Below are positions 9,156 to 18,151 of a stretch of 64,000 nt of DNA, piece by piece (the first letter of the stretch is position 1; every line of letters starts with the position of its first letter). Both the position numbers and the translations under genes were made by a program. Under the pieces are notes generated by a model, which saw only the letters and a program-made list of their open reading frames with translations, was not told the DNA's origin and ran no database searches. Origin of the DNA: Actinomadura sp. WMMA1423 (lineage in GTDB: Bacteria; Actinomycetota; Actinomycetes; Streptosporangiales; Streptosporangiaceae); contig NZ_CP041244.1 of the NCBI RefSeq assembly GCF_006547145.1, forward strand, positions 3,472,001 through 3,536,000. Reading direction: 5' to 3'.

Positions 9156-10015
9156 TCTCACGCCGCGACGCCCCCCAGTGGGTCAAGGAGGCGGGACGGG
9201 CCGCGACCCGGGCAGGAGGACGGCTGACCTCCGGCACCCGGATGCTGCCGGACTTCCTCATGGTCGGCACGCAGCGCGGCGGCACCACCTCGCTGTTCCG
9301 GGCCCTGGCCGCGCACCCGGCGACCGTCCAGCCGAACTTCCACAAGGGCGTGCACTACTTCGACGTCAACTACCCGCGCGGCCTCGCCTGGTACCGGGGG
9401 CACTTCCCGGTCCGCGCGCTCGCCGAGCGCCGCGCGGAGGGCGCCGTCCCGCAGGCGTTCGAGTCCGCCGGCTACTACATGCACCACCCGCTGGCCCCCG
9501 AGCGGATCGCCCGGGACCTGCCCGGGGTGAAGCTCCTCGTCCTGCTCCGCGACCCGGTGGTGCGGGCCTACTCGGCCCACAAGCACGAACTCGCGCGGGG
9601 CTTCGAGACCGAGCCGTTCGAGCGGGCCCTGGACCTCGAACCCGAGCGGCTCGCCGGGGAGGTCGAGAAGATCAAGGCCGACCCCGGCCACGTGAGCCAC
9701 GCCCACCGGCACCACTCCTACCTGGACCGCGGCCACTACGCCGACCAGATCGAGCGGCTGTTCGCCCTCTTCGGGCGCGACCGGGTGCTCGTGCGGTACG
9801 CGGAGGACTTCTTCGGCGAGCCCGAGCCCTGCTTCGACTCCATCCTGGAGTTCCTGGGGCTGCCGCCGTGGCGGCCCGCGGCCTTCGAGCGGCACAACGC
9901 GCGGCCGGGGTCACCGCTGCCGGACCACCTCCAGCGGCGCCTGGCCGAGTACTACGCCCCCTGGGACGACAAGCTCGCCGCGCTGCTCGGCGCCGAACCC
10001 GCCTGGCGGCGATGA
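9152..10015 (+). CDS. PAPS-dependent sulfotransferase
   Basis: This 287-residue protein starts at GTG overlapping the previous stop by 4 nt. It has both cofactor motifs of the Sulfotransfer family: the 5'-phosphosulfate loop 'GTQRGGTTS' (residues 39-47) and the 3'-phosphate site 'LLRDPVVRAYSAHKHE' (131-146, with R133 and S141). Between them are aromatic and His residues ('HKGVHYFDVNY') as in carbohydrate sulfotransferases of the heparan N-/O-sulfotransferase type. The length is normal for the family. It would move sulfate from PAPS to a hydroxyl or amine on an intermediate of the local polymer. The cysD/cysN/cysQ genes at 20.1-23.4 kb supply sulfate activation and PAP removal, which strengthens the call. 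It is followed after 7 nt by the first chain-length gene. Confidence 0.88.
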   Translation: MISRRDAPQWVKEAGRAATRAGGRLTSGTRMLPDFLMVGTQRGGTTSLFRALAAHPATVQPNFHKGVHYFDVNYPRGLAWYRGHFPVRALAERRAEGAVPQAFESAGYYMHHPLAPERIARDLPGVKLLVLLRDPVVRAYSAHKHELARGFETEPFERALDLEPERLAGEVEKIKADPGHVSHAHRHHSYLDRGHYADQIERLFALFGRDRVLVRYAEDFFGEPEPCFDSILEFLGLPPWRPAAFERHNARPGSPLPDHLQRRLAEYYAPWDDKLAALLGAEPAWRR

Positions 10016-10022
10016 GGCGGCG

Positions 10023-11498
10023 ATGAGCAAACGCACCCTCGGCCCGGCCAGCGTGCAGGCGGAACCGCCGCTCGCTCCGGACTCGATCCCGGTGACCCGG
10101 TACGCGGGCGTGGTCCGCCGCCACCTGGTGGCGCTGCTGATCGCGGTGCTGGCCGGGTGCGCCGTCGGGGTCGTGAAGATCGTGCTGACGCCGACGACCT
10201 ACACCGCGCGGATCTACGTGCTGGCCCCGCCGGTGGCGCTGCGCCCCCCGATCGACATCGGGTCGGCCCTCGACACCGACACCCGCCGCCCCCGCGAGAC
10301 GACGATGGACACCGAGGCCCAGCTCGTCTGGTCGCACGAAGTGCTGGCCAAGCTGAAGGAGCGGCCCGGCTTCGGCGCGTCCGACGCCGAGCTGCGCGAC
10401 CGCATCGGCCTGACGGTGCCCTCCAACACCCACGTGCTCACGATCTCGGTGCGGGCCGGCACGCCGCGGACCGCCCAGGACGGCGCCCGGGTCGTCGCCG
10501 ACACCTACCTGGCGCTGCGGAACCGGATCATGGGGCAGGTGCTGGAGCGCAACCGGCAGGCGCTGGAGCAGAACGCCGAGCTGCTGAAGAAGCAGCTCGC
10601 GGCGCTGCCCGGCGACGAGGACGAGCTGCGCCGGCTCACCGCCCGCACGCGCCGCCAGGCCCTGGTGAAGCAGATCCGCGACGTGGAGAAGCAGGCCGCG
10701 ACCATCAAGGCCAAGCAGGAGCAGCCCGGTGAGGTGCTGCGCGGGGCCCCGCTCCCCCGGGCCGGCGACGACCCCGGCCGCGACGTCGCCGGCGCGACCG
10801 GTATCGGCCTCGGGCTGCTCGGCTGGCTCGGCTACGTGGTGATCCGCGAGACGCGGCCACGCCGTATCCGGCGCCCCGCCGACCTGCGGCTGCACAGCCG
10901 GCTTCCGATCATGGTGGAGGGGGCGGCGCTCGGCGGTGGCCACCGCGAGGTCTCGCGGCGGCTGCGCAACCTGGTCTTCGACGCCGACGCCAGCACCGTG
11001 CTGGTCACCGGGGTGCCGGGCTCCGCCGGCATCGAGGTGGCCTACGAGCTGGCCGAACTGTGCACCGAGGGCGGCTCGGCGACGACGGTGCTGCGCATCG
11101 TGGCCGACGGCGAGGAGCTGCGCGAGCCGCGGGGCGCGTCCGGGGACGGCCGCTCGTTCGACGTCCGGCTGGTGCGCAGCGACGACGACCGGCAGCTCAC
11201 CCGCGCCATCGACCGGGCGGGCCGCGTGTCCCGCATCGTCGTCATCACCACGCCCGACATCAACGGCGCGGACACCATCGCCGCGGCGGGGGCCAGCGAC
11301 GTGGCCCTGGTCGTGGTCGAGCGCGGCCGGGCCCTGGACCGCGAGGTCGCGAGCGGGGTCCTGGCCCTCGACCAGGCCGCCAATCCCGCGCGGGTGATCG
11401 TGCTGACCGCGCCCGCCTTCGGCGGGCCCGCGGCCCCGGAGCGGCGGAGCGGCCCCCGCCGTCCCCCGGCCCGCGCCGCCGCCCAGGGACGAGGTTGA
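10023..11498 (+). CDS. Wzz-like polysaccharide co-polymerase, degenerate kinase domain
   Basis: A 491-residue protein. One transmembrane segment lies at ~35-55, followed by an extracytoplasmic region with coiled-coil helices (~165-235, 'RNRQALEQNAELLKKQL'). A second segment lies at ~262-280, then a cytoplasmic domain (~285-475). This is the layout of chain-length determinants fused to a bacterial tyrosine kinase. The kinase half is degenerate: where a Walker A lysine would sit it reads 'VTGVPGSAGIEVAYEL' with no GK[ST], and there is no terminal tyrosine cluster. It therefore probably sets chain length or acts as a scaffold, not as an active kinase. ATG lies 7 nt after the sulfotransferase stop with GAGGCGG upstream, so it is in the same operon. 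Confidence 0.8.
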   Translation: MSKRTLGPASVQAEPPLAPDSIPVTRYAGVVRRHLVALLIAVLAGCAVGVVKIVLTPTTYTARIYVLAPPVALRPPIDIGSALDTDTRRPRETTMDTEAQLVWSHEVLAKLKERPGFGASDAELRDRIGLTVPSNTHVLTISVRAGTPRTAQDGARVVADTYLALRNRIMGQVLERNRQALEQNAELLKKQLAALPGDEDELRRLTARTRRQALVKQIRDVEKQAATIKAKQEQPGEVLRGAPLPRAGDDPGRDVAGATGIGLGLLGWLGYVVIRETRPRRIRRPADLRLHSRLPIMVEGAALGGGHREVSRRLRNLVFDADASTVLVTGVPGSAGIEVAYELAELCTEGGSATTVLRIVADGEELREPRGASGDGRSFDVRLVRSDDDRQLTRAIDRAGRVSRIVVITTPDINGADTIAAAGASDVALVVVERGRALDREVASGVLALDQAANPARVIVLTAPAFGGPAAPERRSGPRRPPARAAAQGRG

Positions 11499-11587
11499 GG
11501 TGAACGTGACCGTTCTCTTGAAACGCGCGGTTAAAGTCGTGATGAACACTCCGCCCGGCACGATTCTGATCGATGAGGGAGATCGCC

Positions 11588-13699
11588 GTGGGAGCTGACC
11601 AGAAGGCCGACGCCCAGGGAGGGCAGCTGTTCTCCCTGGTCCGGCGCTATCTGGGGGCGCTGGTCGTGCTCGCCCTGCTCGGTACCGGGGCCGGCGTCGC
11701 CCTGGAGCTCGCCGTGCCGCCGCCGTTCAAGGCGACGGCGACCGTCCTGGTCAGCCCGCTCGAAGGCAACCCGTACTCGCCGGAGGGCCGCGGGGACGAC
11801 CTGGTGAACCTGCAGACGGAGGCGCAGCTGGTCGCCACCGACAGCGTCGCCAAGATCGTCGAGAGGAAGCTCGGGCGCGAGGCGCAGGGCGACATCGGGG
11901 TCTCCGTCCCGCCCAACACCCAGGTGCTGAACCTGACCTACACCTCCAACAGCTCCGGCAACGCGCGCTCGGGCGCCCAAGCCTTCGCCGACGCCTACCT
12001 CGAGTACCGCACGCAGCGCGCGCAGGCCGTGGTGAACAACCAGCTCGCGAAGCTGAAGGCGCAGTCGTCCAGGGTCGAGCGCCTGCTCCAGCGGGCCAAC
12101 ACCGAGCTGGCGGCGGCCTCCGGGTCCCGGCGCGCCACCCTCCAGCAGCGCGTCACCGCCTACACCAACCAGCTCGGCGTCATCGACGAGCAGTCCAACG
12201 ACATCGCCAGCACCCCCATCGACCCCGGCCAGGTGATCACCCCGGCGGACGCGCCGAGCGGACCCGGCATCATGCGGCCCGCGATGTACGGCGCCGTCGG
12301 CCTGGTGCTGGGGCTGGTCGCCGGGTTCGTGATCATGCTGCTGCGGGAGCGGCTCAACCAGCGGCTGCGCAACGCCGAGTCGATCGAGGGTCTCGGCGTC
12401 CGGACGCTGTCCACCATCCCGGCGGGCGGGCCGTCCGGCGACACGCTGGCCCTGGTCAGCGCCCCCAAGAGCCCGGTCGGCGAGGCGTACCGGCGGCTGC
12501 GCGCCGCGGTCGTGGCGACCGCGCCGCAGACCCCGGTGGCGCTGCTGGTCAGCAACGCCACCCCCGGCGGCAGCGCCCGGCTGGCGAGCGCCAACCTCGC
12601 GGTCTCGCTCGCCTTCGCCGGCGCGAAGACCATCATGATCGACGCCACCACCGAGGACTCCGACGTCAGCACCCTGTTCGGCGCGCGGCCCGGCGGCAAG
12701 GGGCTGTCGGACACGCTGCTCAGCGGCACCGACCCGGCGACCCTGCTGATCCACACCGACTCGCAGCTGCGGCTGCTGCCGCGCGGCCCGCGCGCCCGCG
12801 AGGCGGCCCACCGGTTCAGCGGCCCGCGGATGCGCGAGACCGTGAAGGTGCTGCGCCGCCGCAGCGAGTACCTCATCGTGAACGCGACGAGCCTGCACGA
12901 CGCCGACGCGCAGGCACTGTGCACCTTCGTCGACGCGGTCGTCCTCGTGATCAACCAGGGCGTCACGACCCGCGAGGAGCTGCGGCAGGCCTACGTGGAG
13001 GCCGAGCGCGCCGGCGTCACGGTGCTCGGCGCCCTGCTGGAGCCGCCGGAGCCGCGGGGCGGCCGTTCGTCGCGGCAGCAGGCCCCCGCCCGCCAGTCCC
13101 GCCCTCCGCAGGGTGGTGAGGCCCGGAGCGCCGAGGCCCGCCATCCTGAGACGCGGGGCGGCGCGCGACGCGCCTCCGAGGTCCCCCTCGCGTGGGCCGA
13201 CGACCAGCCGCTCGCCCCCCAGGAGGAGGCCGAGGAGGAGCCGGCCGACCCCGGCACCCTGGTCACCCAGGCGCTGCCGCAGGTCAAGCAGCAGCCCCCG
13301 ACGGGTGACGCGCGGCCGGCGGCGTCGCCGCGGCGCGGCGCGGCGCGGCCGGAGGGGCGGCGGCGCCCGCTCCCGCCCGCGCTCGACCCCCCGTCCGGTC
13401 CGGGCAAGCCCGTCGCCCCCAAGCCCGTCTCGCCCACGGACGTCACCCAGGGCACGGCGCGTCCGCGCCGTGCCGCGTCCGACGCCGAGGCCCCCGAGCC
13501 GGCCGACGCGGAGACCGAGGCCGCGCTGGAGTCGGCCTCGACGCGCACGCAGGAGGACATCACCAAGTACCTGCCGCCGGAGACGCCGGAGGACGGCGCG
13601 GACGGAGCGCCCCCGGCGGGTACCGGTGACGGGGCCCCGGAGGTCGCGCCCCGCTACGGCAAGAAGCCGCACAGGGCCGGCCGCCATGCCGGGCCCTGA
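11588..13699 (+). CDS. Second Wzz-like co-polymerase with degenerate BY-kinase domain and long disordered tail
   Basis: I chose GTG at 11588 because GAGGGAGA sits seven bases before it; an in-frame ATG at 11573 has no such site. The 703-residue product has transmembrane segments at ~20-42 and ~233-255, a Wzz-type external domain between them with 'YLEYRTQRAQAVVNNQLAKL' coiled coil, and a cytoplasmic CpsD-like domain (~290-480). Again the P-loop lysine is missing ('VSNATPGGSARLASANL'), although the Walker A'-like 'IMIDAT' remains. The last ~210 residues are Pro/Arg/Glu-rich and probably disordered, without a Tyr cluster. An 89-bp gap upstream may hold a separate promoter. The stop overlaps the flippase start by 14 nt. 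The pair with the previous gene suggests a two-component chain-length device. Confidence 0.8.
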   Translation: MGADQKADAQGGQLFSLVRRYLGALVVLALLGTGAGVALELAVPPPFKATATVLVSPLEGNPYSPEGRGDDLVNLQTEAQLVATDSVAKIVERKLGREAQGDIGVSVPPNTQVLNLTYTSNSSGNARSGAQAFADAYLEYRTQRAQAVVNNQLAKLKAQSSRVERLLQRANTELAAASGSRRATLQQRVTAYTNQLGVIDEQSNDIASTPIDPGQVITPADAPSGPGIMRPAMYGAVGLVLGLVAGFVIMLLRERLNQRLRNAESIEGLGVRTLSTIPAGGPSGDTLALVSAPKSPVGEAYRRLRAAVVATAPQTPVALLVSNATPGGSARLASANLAVSLAFAGAKTIMIDATTEDSDVSTLFGARPGGKGLSDTLLSGTDPATLLIHTDSQLRLLPRGPRAREAAHRFSGPRMRETVKVLRRRSEYLIVNATSLHDADAQALCTFVDAVVLVINQGVTTREELRQAYVEAERAGVTVLGALLEPPEPRGGRSSRQQAPARQSRPPQGGEARSAEARHPETRGGARRASEVPLAWADDQPLAPQEEAEEEPADPGTLVTQALPQVKQQPPTGDARPAASPRRGAARPEGRRRPLPPALDPPSGPGKPVAPKPVSPTDVTQGTARPRRAASDAEAPEPADAETEAALESASTRTQEDITKYLPPETPEDGADGAPPAGTGDGAPEVAPRYGKKPHRAGRHAGP

Positions 13700-15416
13700 G
13701 TCCGGCGGTTCCGGGGCGGACGAGCCCAAGCCGTCCGGGGCGGGCGTGCCAGGCCCGTCCCGCACGCAGGAGCCGTCCGAGACGGGTGAGCCGAAGCCGC
13801 CGCAAGGGGGCGGACCGAACCTGAACAGGCTCGCCAGGGGCGGCGCGCTGAACCTCGCCGGCGCCGCCGTCGCGGGCGTCCAGGGCCTCGCGCTCGTCTT
13901 CCTGGTCGCGCACCTGTACTCGCAGCGGATCGCGGGCACCTTCTTCGCCGCGACGTCGCTGTTCATCATCCTGCAGGCCGTGTCGGGGCTCGGCACGGAC
14001 GCGGGCCTGCTGCGCTGGCTGCCCCGCCACCTGGCGCTCGGCGACCGCGTCGCGGCGCGGCGGACGGTGCCGGTGGCGCTGGTCCCGGTCGCGGTGACCG
14101 CGCTGGCCGCCGGGGTCGTGCTGGCCGCCACCGCGCCGTGGACCGCGGGCCACATCGGCGCCGACGACCCCGACCAGGCCGTGGGCATGGTGCAGGTGCT
14201 CGCGCTGTTCCTGCCCCTCGCCGGGGCGCACGACGCGCTGCTCGCGGCGACCCGCGGCCACGGTTCGATGCGGCCCACCGTCCTGGTCGACAAGATCCTC
14301 CGGCAGACGCTCCAGGTCGCCGGGGTCGTCGCGGCGGCGCTGCTGACCGACGACGCGGTGTGGCTCGCGTTCGCGTGGGCGGCGCCGTACCTGCCGTGCC
14401 TGGTCATCGCCCTGCTCTGGTACCTGAAGATCAGCCGCCGCAACCGCGCCGCGGCTCCGGCCGCGGCGGTCCCCGGGGCCGCCGCGCCGGCCGGCTGGCG
14501 CCCGCTGGCCGGCGGCTTCTGGGGCTTCACGGCGCCGCGCGCGTTCGCCCAGATCTGCCAGACGGCGTTCCAGCGCGCCGACATCGTGCTCGTCGCGGCG
14601 CTCAGCTCGCCCCGCGAGGCGGCCGTCTACACCGCCGCGACCCGGTTCATCGTGATCAGCCAGCTCGTCACCCAGGCCGTGCAGAACGTCATGCAGCCCG
14701 CGGTGAGCCGGCTGATGGCGCTCGCCGACCGCGCGGGCGCGCAGCGCGTGTTCGCGGTGTGCGCGTCCTGGAACCTCGCGCTCGCCTGGCCGGTGCACCT
14801 GTCGATCGCGGTCGGCGCGCCGGTGTACGTCGGCTCCTTCGGCGCCGGCTACCGCGGGACGGGCGAGGTCGTCACGGTGATCCTGGCGATGGCGATGCTG
14901 GTCGCGACCGCGACCGGCGCCCGCGACGTGATGCTGCTGATGGCGGGCCGCAGCGGGCTCAGCCTGGTCAACCAGAGCGCCGCGCTCGGGGTGAACCTGG
15001 TGCTGAACGTGCTGCTGATCCCACCGTTCGGGATCGCCGGGGCGGCGATGGCGCGGGCGGCCGGGCTGCTCGTGCGGACGCTGCTGGCCCTGGTCCAGGT
15101 CCGCAGGATCCTCGGCATGACCCCGGCGAGCCCCGGACTGTTCTGGGCCGGCGGTTCCGCGCTGGTCAGCTTCGCGGCGGTGCCGCTCGCCGTCCGGCTG
15201 GCCGCCGGCTCCGGCGAGGCCGCCCTCGCCGCCGGGCTGATCCCGGGCGCGCTGCTGTACGTCGCCCTCCTCTGGGCCGGCCGCGAGCGGCTGTCCCTCA
15301 CCGCCTTCGCCTCCCTGCTGCCGGGGAGGCGCGGCCGCACCGCACCCGCGGGCGCCACCGCGTCCCCCGCCACCGATCCGACACCTGCCAGGAGCATCCA
15401 TGCCCACGGGAATTGA
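13686..15416 (+). CDS. Wzx/MurJ-type polysaccharide flippase
   Basis: From ATG at 13686 (inside the end of the previous gene, so coupled) the product has 576 residues. A Gly/Pro-rich N-terminal tail (~1-40) is followed by about 12-14 hydrophobic segments. The opening 'RLARGGALNLAGAAVAGVQGLALVFLVA' style and the internal 'FWGFTAPRAFAQICQTAFQRADIVL' match the polysaccharide transporter (MOP/PST) superfamily. It would flip the polyprenyl-pyrophosphate-linked repeat unit to the outer face, between the sugar transferase at 23592-25067 and the polymerase at 6496. Upstream extension of the frame is only a shadow of the tail of the previous protein. The last 17 bases overlap the next gene. Confidence 0.86.
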   Translation: MPGPESGGSGADEPKPSGAGVPGPSRTQEPSETGEPKPPQGGGPNLNRLARGGALNLAGAAVAGVQGLALVFLVAHLYSQRIAGTFFAATSLFIILQAVSGLGTDAGLLRWLPRHLALGDRVAARRTVPVALVPVAVTALAAGVVLAATAPWTAGHIGADDPDQAVGMVQVLALFLPLAGAHDALLAATRGHGSMRPTVLVDKILRQTLQVAGVVAAALLTDDAVWLAFAWAAPYLPCLVIALLWYLKISRRNRAAAPAAAVPGAAAPAGWRPLAGGFWGFTAPRAFAQICQTAFQRADIVLVAALSSPREAAVYTAATRFIVISQLVTQAVQNVMQPAVSRLMALADRAGAQRVFAVCASWNLALAWPVHLSIAVGAPVYVGSFGAGYRGTGEVVTVILAMAMLVATATGARDVMLLMAGRSGLSLVNQSAALGVNLVLNVLLIPPFGIAGAAMARAAGLLVRTLLALVQVRRILGMTPASPGLFWAGGSALVSFAAVPLAVRLAAGSGEAALAAGLIPGALLYVALLWAGRERLSLTAFASLLPGRRGRTAPAGATASPATDPTPARSIHAHGN

Positions 15417-16719
15417 CCAAGTGCGCCGCAAGTCCCGCGCGGTGCTTCGCAAGAGCGGGCTCGCACCGAGCGGGCCGGTGTACGGGCGCCTGGTCGACGC
15501 CGGGCGCTCGCTGCCGATCCCGGCCGCGGCGCGCGTCGCGGTGTCCACCGCCGTCCTGCGGCGCCCGTGGAAGGTGCCGGTCCGGTTCGACCAGCTGCTC
15601 GTCGGCGCGCAGGGCGGCTGGACGGCCCGCGAGTTCGCCGACCGCACCGGCGACCTGCTGTGGCCGTCCACCCCGTTCCTGGACGGCCCGCACGTCGCGC
15701 TGCTGCGGCTCGCCGACGAGCGGGGAGAGCTCGGCGACGCCGACATCCTGGGCAGCGGCTACGGCCGGCTCGGGCTGCGCTGCATCGAGGCGGGCGGCGA
15801 CTACTTCGGCGCCACCGACGAGCCCGGCGTCCTCGCCGCCGCCCGCGCCTTCGTCGCCCGGTACCGGGGCGAGGAGGCGCCCGGCTCGGCGCCCCGCCCG
15901 CAGCAGAGCGGCCCCCAGGACCCGGTGCTCGTCGCCCCCGTCCGCGGCTCCGACCAGTACCAGATCCTCGACGGCCACCACCGGCTCGCCATCGCGGCGA
16001 TGAGCGGCGCCGACGGCGCCAACGTCGTCGCCAAGTGGCTGCCCGTCACCACCCCCTTGCAGGACCTCCTGCTGAAGATGAGCTGGCTCGACGGCACCCA
16101 CGAGCTCTACCAGCCGATCGACGCGCCCGAGCTCAGGACGGGGTGGACGACCGTCCGGCAGTGCACCGACCGGCTCGCGAAGATGGACGCGTTCCTCGGC
16201 GAGCGCGGTCTCGCCGGGGGCCGCTACCTGGACGTCGCGAGCTGCTACGGCTGGTTCGTGGCGAAGATGGCCGAGCGCGGTCTCGACGCCGAGGGCATCG
16301 AGCGCGACCCGCTGGCCGTCCCGCTCGGCCGGGCCGTCTACGGGCTCCCGGAGGGCGCCGTCTCCACCGGCGACTGCGTCGAGTTCCTCGGCGGGCACGA
16401 TGCCGGCCGCTGGGACGTGGTGTCCTGCTTCAGCCTGCTGCACCACTTCGTCCTCGGGCGCGGCTCGGTGAGCGCCGAGGAGCTGATCCGGCTGCTGGAC
16501 CGCGCGACCGGGCGGGTGCTGTTCTTCGACACCGGCCAGGACAACGAGGCGTGGTTCGCCGACTCGCTGCGCGGCTGGGACCCCGCCCGCGTCGAGCGGT
16601 TCCTGCGGGAGAACACCGGCTTCGACGAGATCGTCGACCTCGGTCCCGACGACGACGCCCGGCCCCCGTACGCCGACAACTACGGCAGGCACCTGTTCGC
16701 CTGCGTCCGCGCGGCGTGA
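15400..16719 (+). CDS. Methyltransferase with N-terminal ParB-like domain
   Basis: A 439-residue protein whose ATG lies inside the flippase end. The middle carries a ParB/Srx-like signature, 'YQILDGHHRLAIAAMSG' (~187-203), of the type found in ParB-like nucleases and free serine kinases. The C-terminal third is a class I SAM-dependent methyltransferase: motif I around D278 ('RYLDVASCYGWFVAKM'), an acidic motif II ('AEGIERD') and 'WDVVSCFSLLHHF'. It could methylate a sugar in the local polymer; the ParB-like part may bind nucleotide or act as a kinase. The fusion is unusual and the assignment of the front domain rests on one motif. It overlaps the next gene by 4 nt (GTGA). Confidence 0.72.
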   Translation: MPTGIDQVRRKSRAVLRKSGLAPSGPVYGRLVDAGRSLPIPAAARVAVSTAVLRRPWKVPVRFDQLLVGAQGGWTAREFADRTGDLLWPSTPFLDGPHVALLRLADERGELGDADILGSGYGRLGLRCIEAGGDYFGATDEPGVLAAARAFVARYRGEEAPGSAPRPQQSGPQDPVLVAPVRGSDQYQILDGHHRLAIAAMSGADGANVVAKWLPVTTPLQDLLLKMSWLDGTHELYQPIDAPELRTGWTTVRQCTDRLAKMDAFLGERGLAGGRYLDVASCYGWFVAKMAERGLDAEGIERDPLAVPLGRAVYGLPEGAVSTGDCVEFLGGHDAGRWDVVSCFSLLHHFVLGRGSVSAEELIRLLDRATGRVLFFDTGQDNEAWFADSLRGWDPARVERFLRENTGFDEIVDLGPDDDARPPYADNYGRHLFACVRAA

Positions 16720-18035
16720 CCCCGGCGCGCCGCTCGATCGCCGCGCTCGCCGCCGCCCCGGTGCTGCTGGCCGCGGCGGCGTGCGGCGGGACGGCGGCTC
16801 CCGCCGTCGAGCCGCGGGTCCCGGTGCCGCCCGCCGCGGGCTCGGTGGAAGGGCCGGGCGGCGCGGTATGGACCAGCGGCCTCAACGCGAACGGGCAGCT
16901 CGGCAGGCGGGCGGCCGACGCCGATCCCAGGCTCGGCCCGGTGACCGGCGTCGGCGGCCGGGGGCGGCTCGGGCAGGCCGTCGCCGTCGCGGGCGGCGGC
17001 CGCCACTCGCTGGCCGTCCTGGACGGCGGGAAGGTCGTCGCGTGGGGCGCGAACGACGACGGCCAGCTCGGCGACGGCACCACCCGCGACAGCGGCGTCC
17101 CCGTCCCGGTCCGCGCGCCCGACGGGCGCCCCGGCCACCTGGACGACGCCGTCGCGGTCAGCGCCAACAACGACTTCTCGATGGCGCTGCGCCGCGACGG
17201 CACCGTCGTGACCTGGGGCGAGTCCTCCTCCGGTCAGCGCGGCACCGGCGACCGCAGGGGCCCGCTCGTCCCGACGACCGTGCGGGCGCCGGACGGCCGC
17301 GGAGCGCTCACGGGCGTGACGGCGATCGCCGCGGACGGCCACACCGAACTGGCGCTGCTGCGGGACGGGAGCGTGCTCGCGTGGGGCGCCAACGCCTTCG
17401 GGATGGTCGGCGACGGCACCCGGGAGAACCGGGCCCTGCCCGTGCCGGTGCGGGGTCTGGACGGCGCCGCGCGGCTGGAGGGCGTCGTCCGCGTCGCGAT
17501 CGGCGGCCAGCACGGGCTGGCGCTGCTGCGGGACGGGCGGGTGGCCTCCTGGGGCCACAACGAGCTCGGCCAGCTCGGGGACGGCACGCGCCGGGACCGG
17601 CTCACGCCCGCCCTCGTCTCGGGCGTGGGCGGCAAGGGCGTCCTGGACGGCGTCGCCGCGGTCGCGGCGGCGGAGAAGCACAACTACGCGCTCCGCAAGG
17701 ACGGCACCGTCGTCGCCTGGGGCAACAACACCGCGGGCCAGCTCGGTGACGGCACGCTGAAGCCGCGCACCGCCCCGGTCACCGTCGTCGGGCGCGGCGG
17801 ACCGAAGCTGCGCCGCGCCACCCGGGTGTTCGCGGGCGAGGCCTACGGCGCGGCGATCCTGGCCGACGGGACGCTGCTGACCTGGGGCGCGGGCGGCAGC
17901 GGCCAGCTCGGCTCCGGCAAGAGGGCGCCCCGCAGCCGTCCCGGGACGGTGATGACGGCCGATGGCAGGCCACCGACCGGGGCCCTGTCAGTGGGCGTCG
18001 GCGAGCGCCACCTGATCCTGCTGTCGAAGGACTGA
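16716..18035 (+). CDS. RCC1-repeat (seven-bladed propeller) lipoprotein
   Basis: The GTG at 16716 forms a GTGA overlap with the methyltransferase stop and gives 439 residues. The N-terminus 'LLAAAACGG' is a plausible lipobox, so the protein is probably lipid-anchored outside the membrane. The rest is seven RCC1 repeats, recognisable by W-G-x-N-x-x-G-Q-L-G-D-G-T units ('WGANDDGQLGDGT', 'WGHNELGQLGDGT', 'WGNNTAGQLGDGT' and four variants). Seven repeats fit one closed propeller. RCC1 proteins in actinomycetes are usually exported and of unknown function; in this operon a role in binding the polymer or the biosynthetic complex is inference. It is the last gene of the plus-strand operon and faces the minus-strand TPM-like gene. 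Confidence 0.85.
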   Translation: MTPARRSIAALAAAPVLLAAAACGGTAAPAVEPRVPVPPAAGSVEGPGGAVWTSGLNANGQLGRRAADADPRLGPVTGVGGRGRLGQAVAVAGGGRHSLAVLDGGKVVAWGANDDGQLGDGTTRDSGVPVPVRAPDGRPGHLDDAVAVSANNDFSMALRRDGTVVTWGESSSGQRGTGDRRGPLVPTTVRAPDGRGALTGVTAIAADGHTELALLRDGSVLAWGANAFGMVGDGTRENRALPVPVRGLDGAARLEGVVRVAIGGQHGLALLRDGRVASWGHNELGQLGDGTRRDRLTPALVSGVGGKGVLDGVAAVAAAEKHNYALRKDGTVVAWGNNTAGQLGDGTLKPRTAPVTVVGRGGPKLRRATRVFAGEAYGAAILADGTLLTWGAGGSGQLGSGKRAPRSRPGTVMTADGRPPTGALSVGVGERHLILLSKD

Positions 18036-18106
18036 GCACCCCGGCTCCGGCCAGAGGTCCGCGGAGGCCCTCGGGCGGCTTGGAGTCGGTCCCACAGGGC
18101 AGCAGC

Positions 18107-18146
18107 CCGCCCGCGGGAGGTCGCGACCGCCCGCGGGAGGCTGCGA
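18107..18146. repeat. Two tandem 20-bp units between convergent genes
   Basis: The unit CCGCCCGCGGGAGG followed by six bases (TCGCGA, then CTGCGA) occurs twice in a row just before the stop of the minus-strand gene at 18152. Each unit contains CCCGCGGG, so the region can fold. It may serve as a weak terminator for the two converging genes. Confidence 0.6.
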
Positions 18147-18151
18147 GGCCC

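Noticed and set aside
11531..14584. Very long minus-strand open frame (~1017 codons) opposite the second Wzz-like gene and the flippase
   Set aside because: Arg/Gly/Ala-rich shadow with no motif and no ribosome site; the plus-strand genes explain the region.
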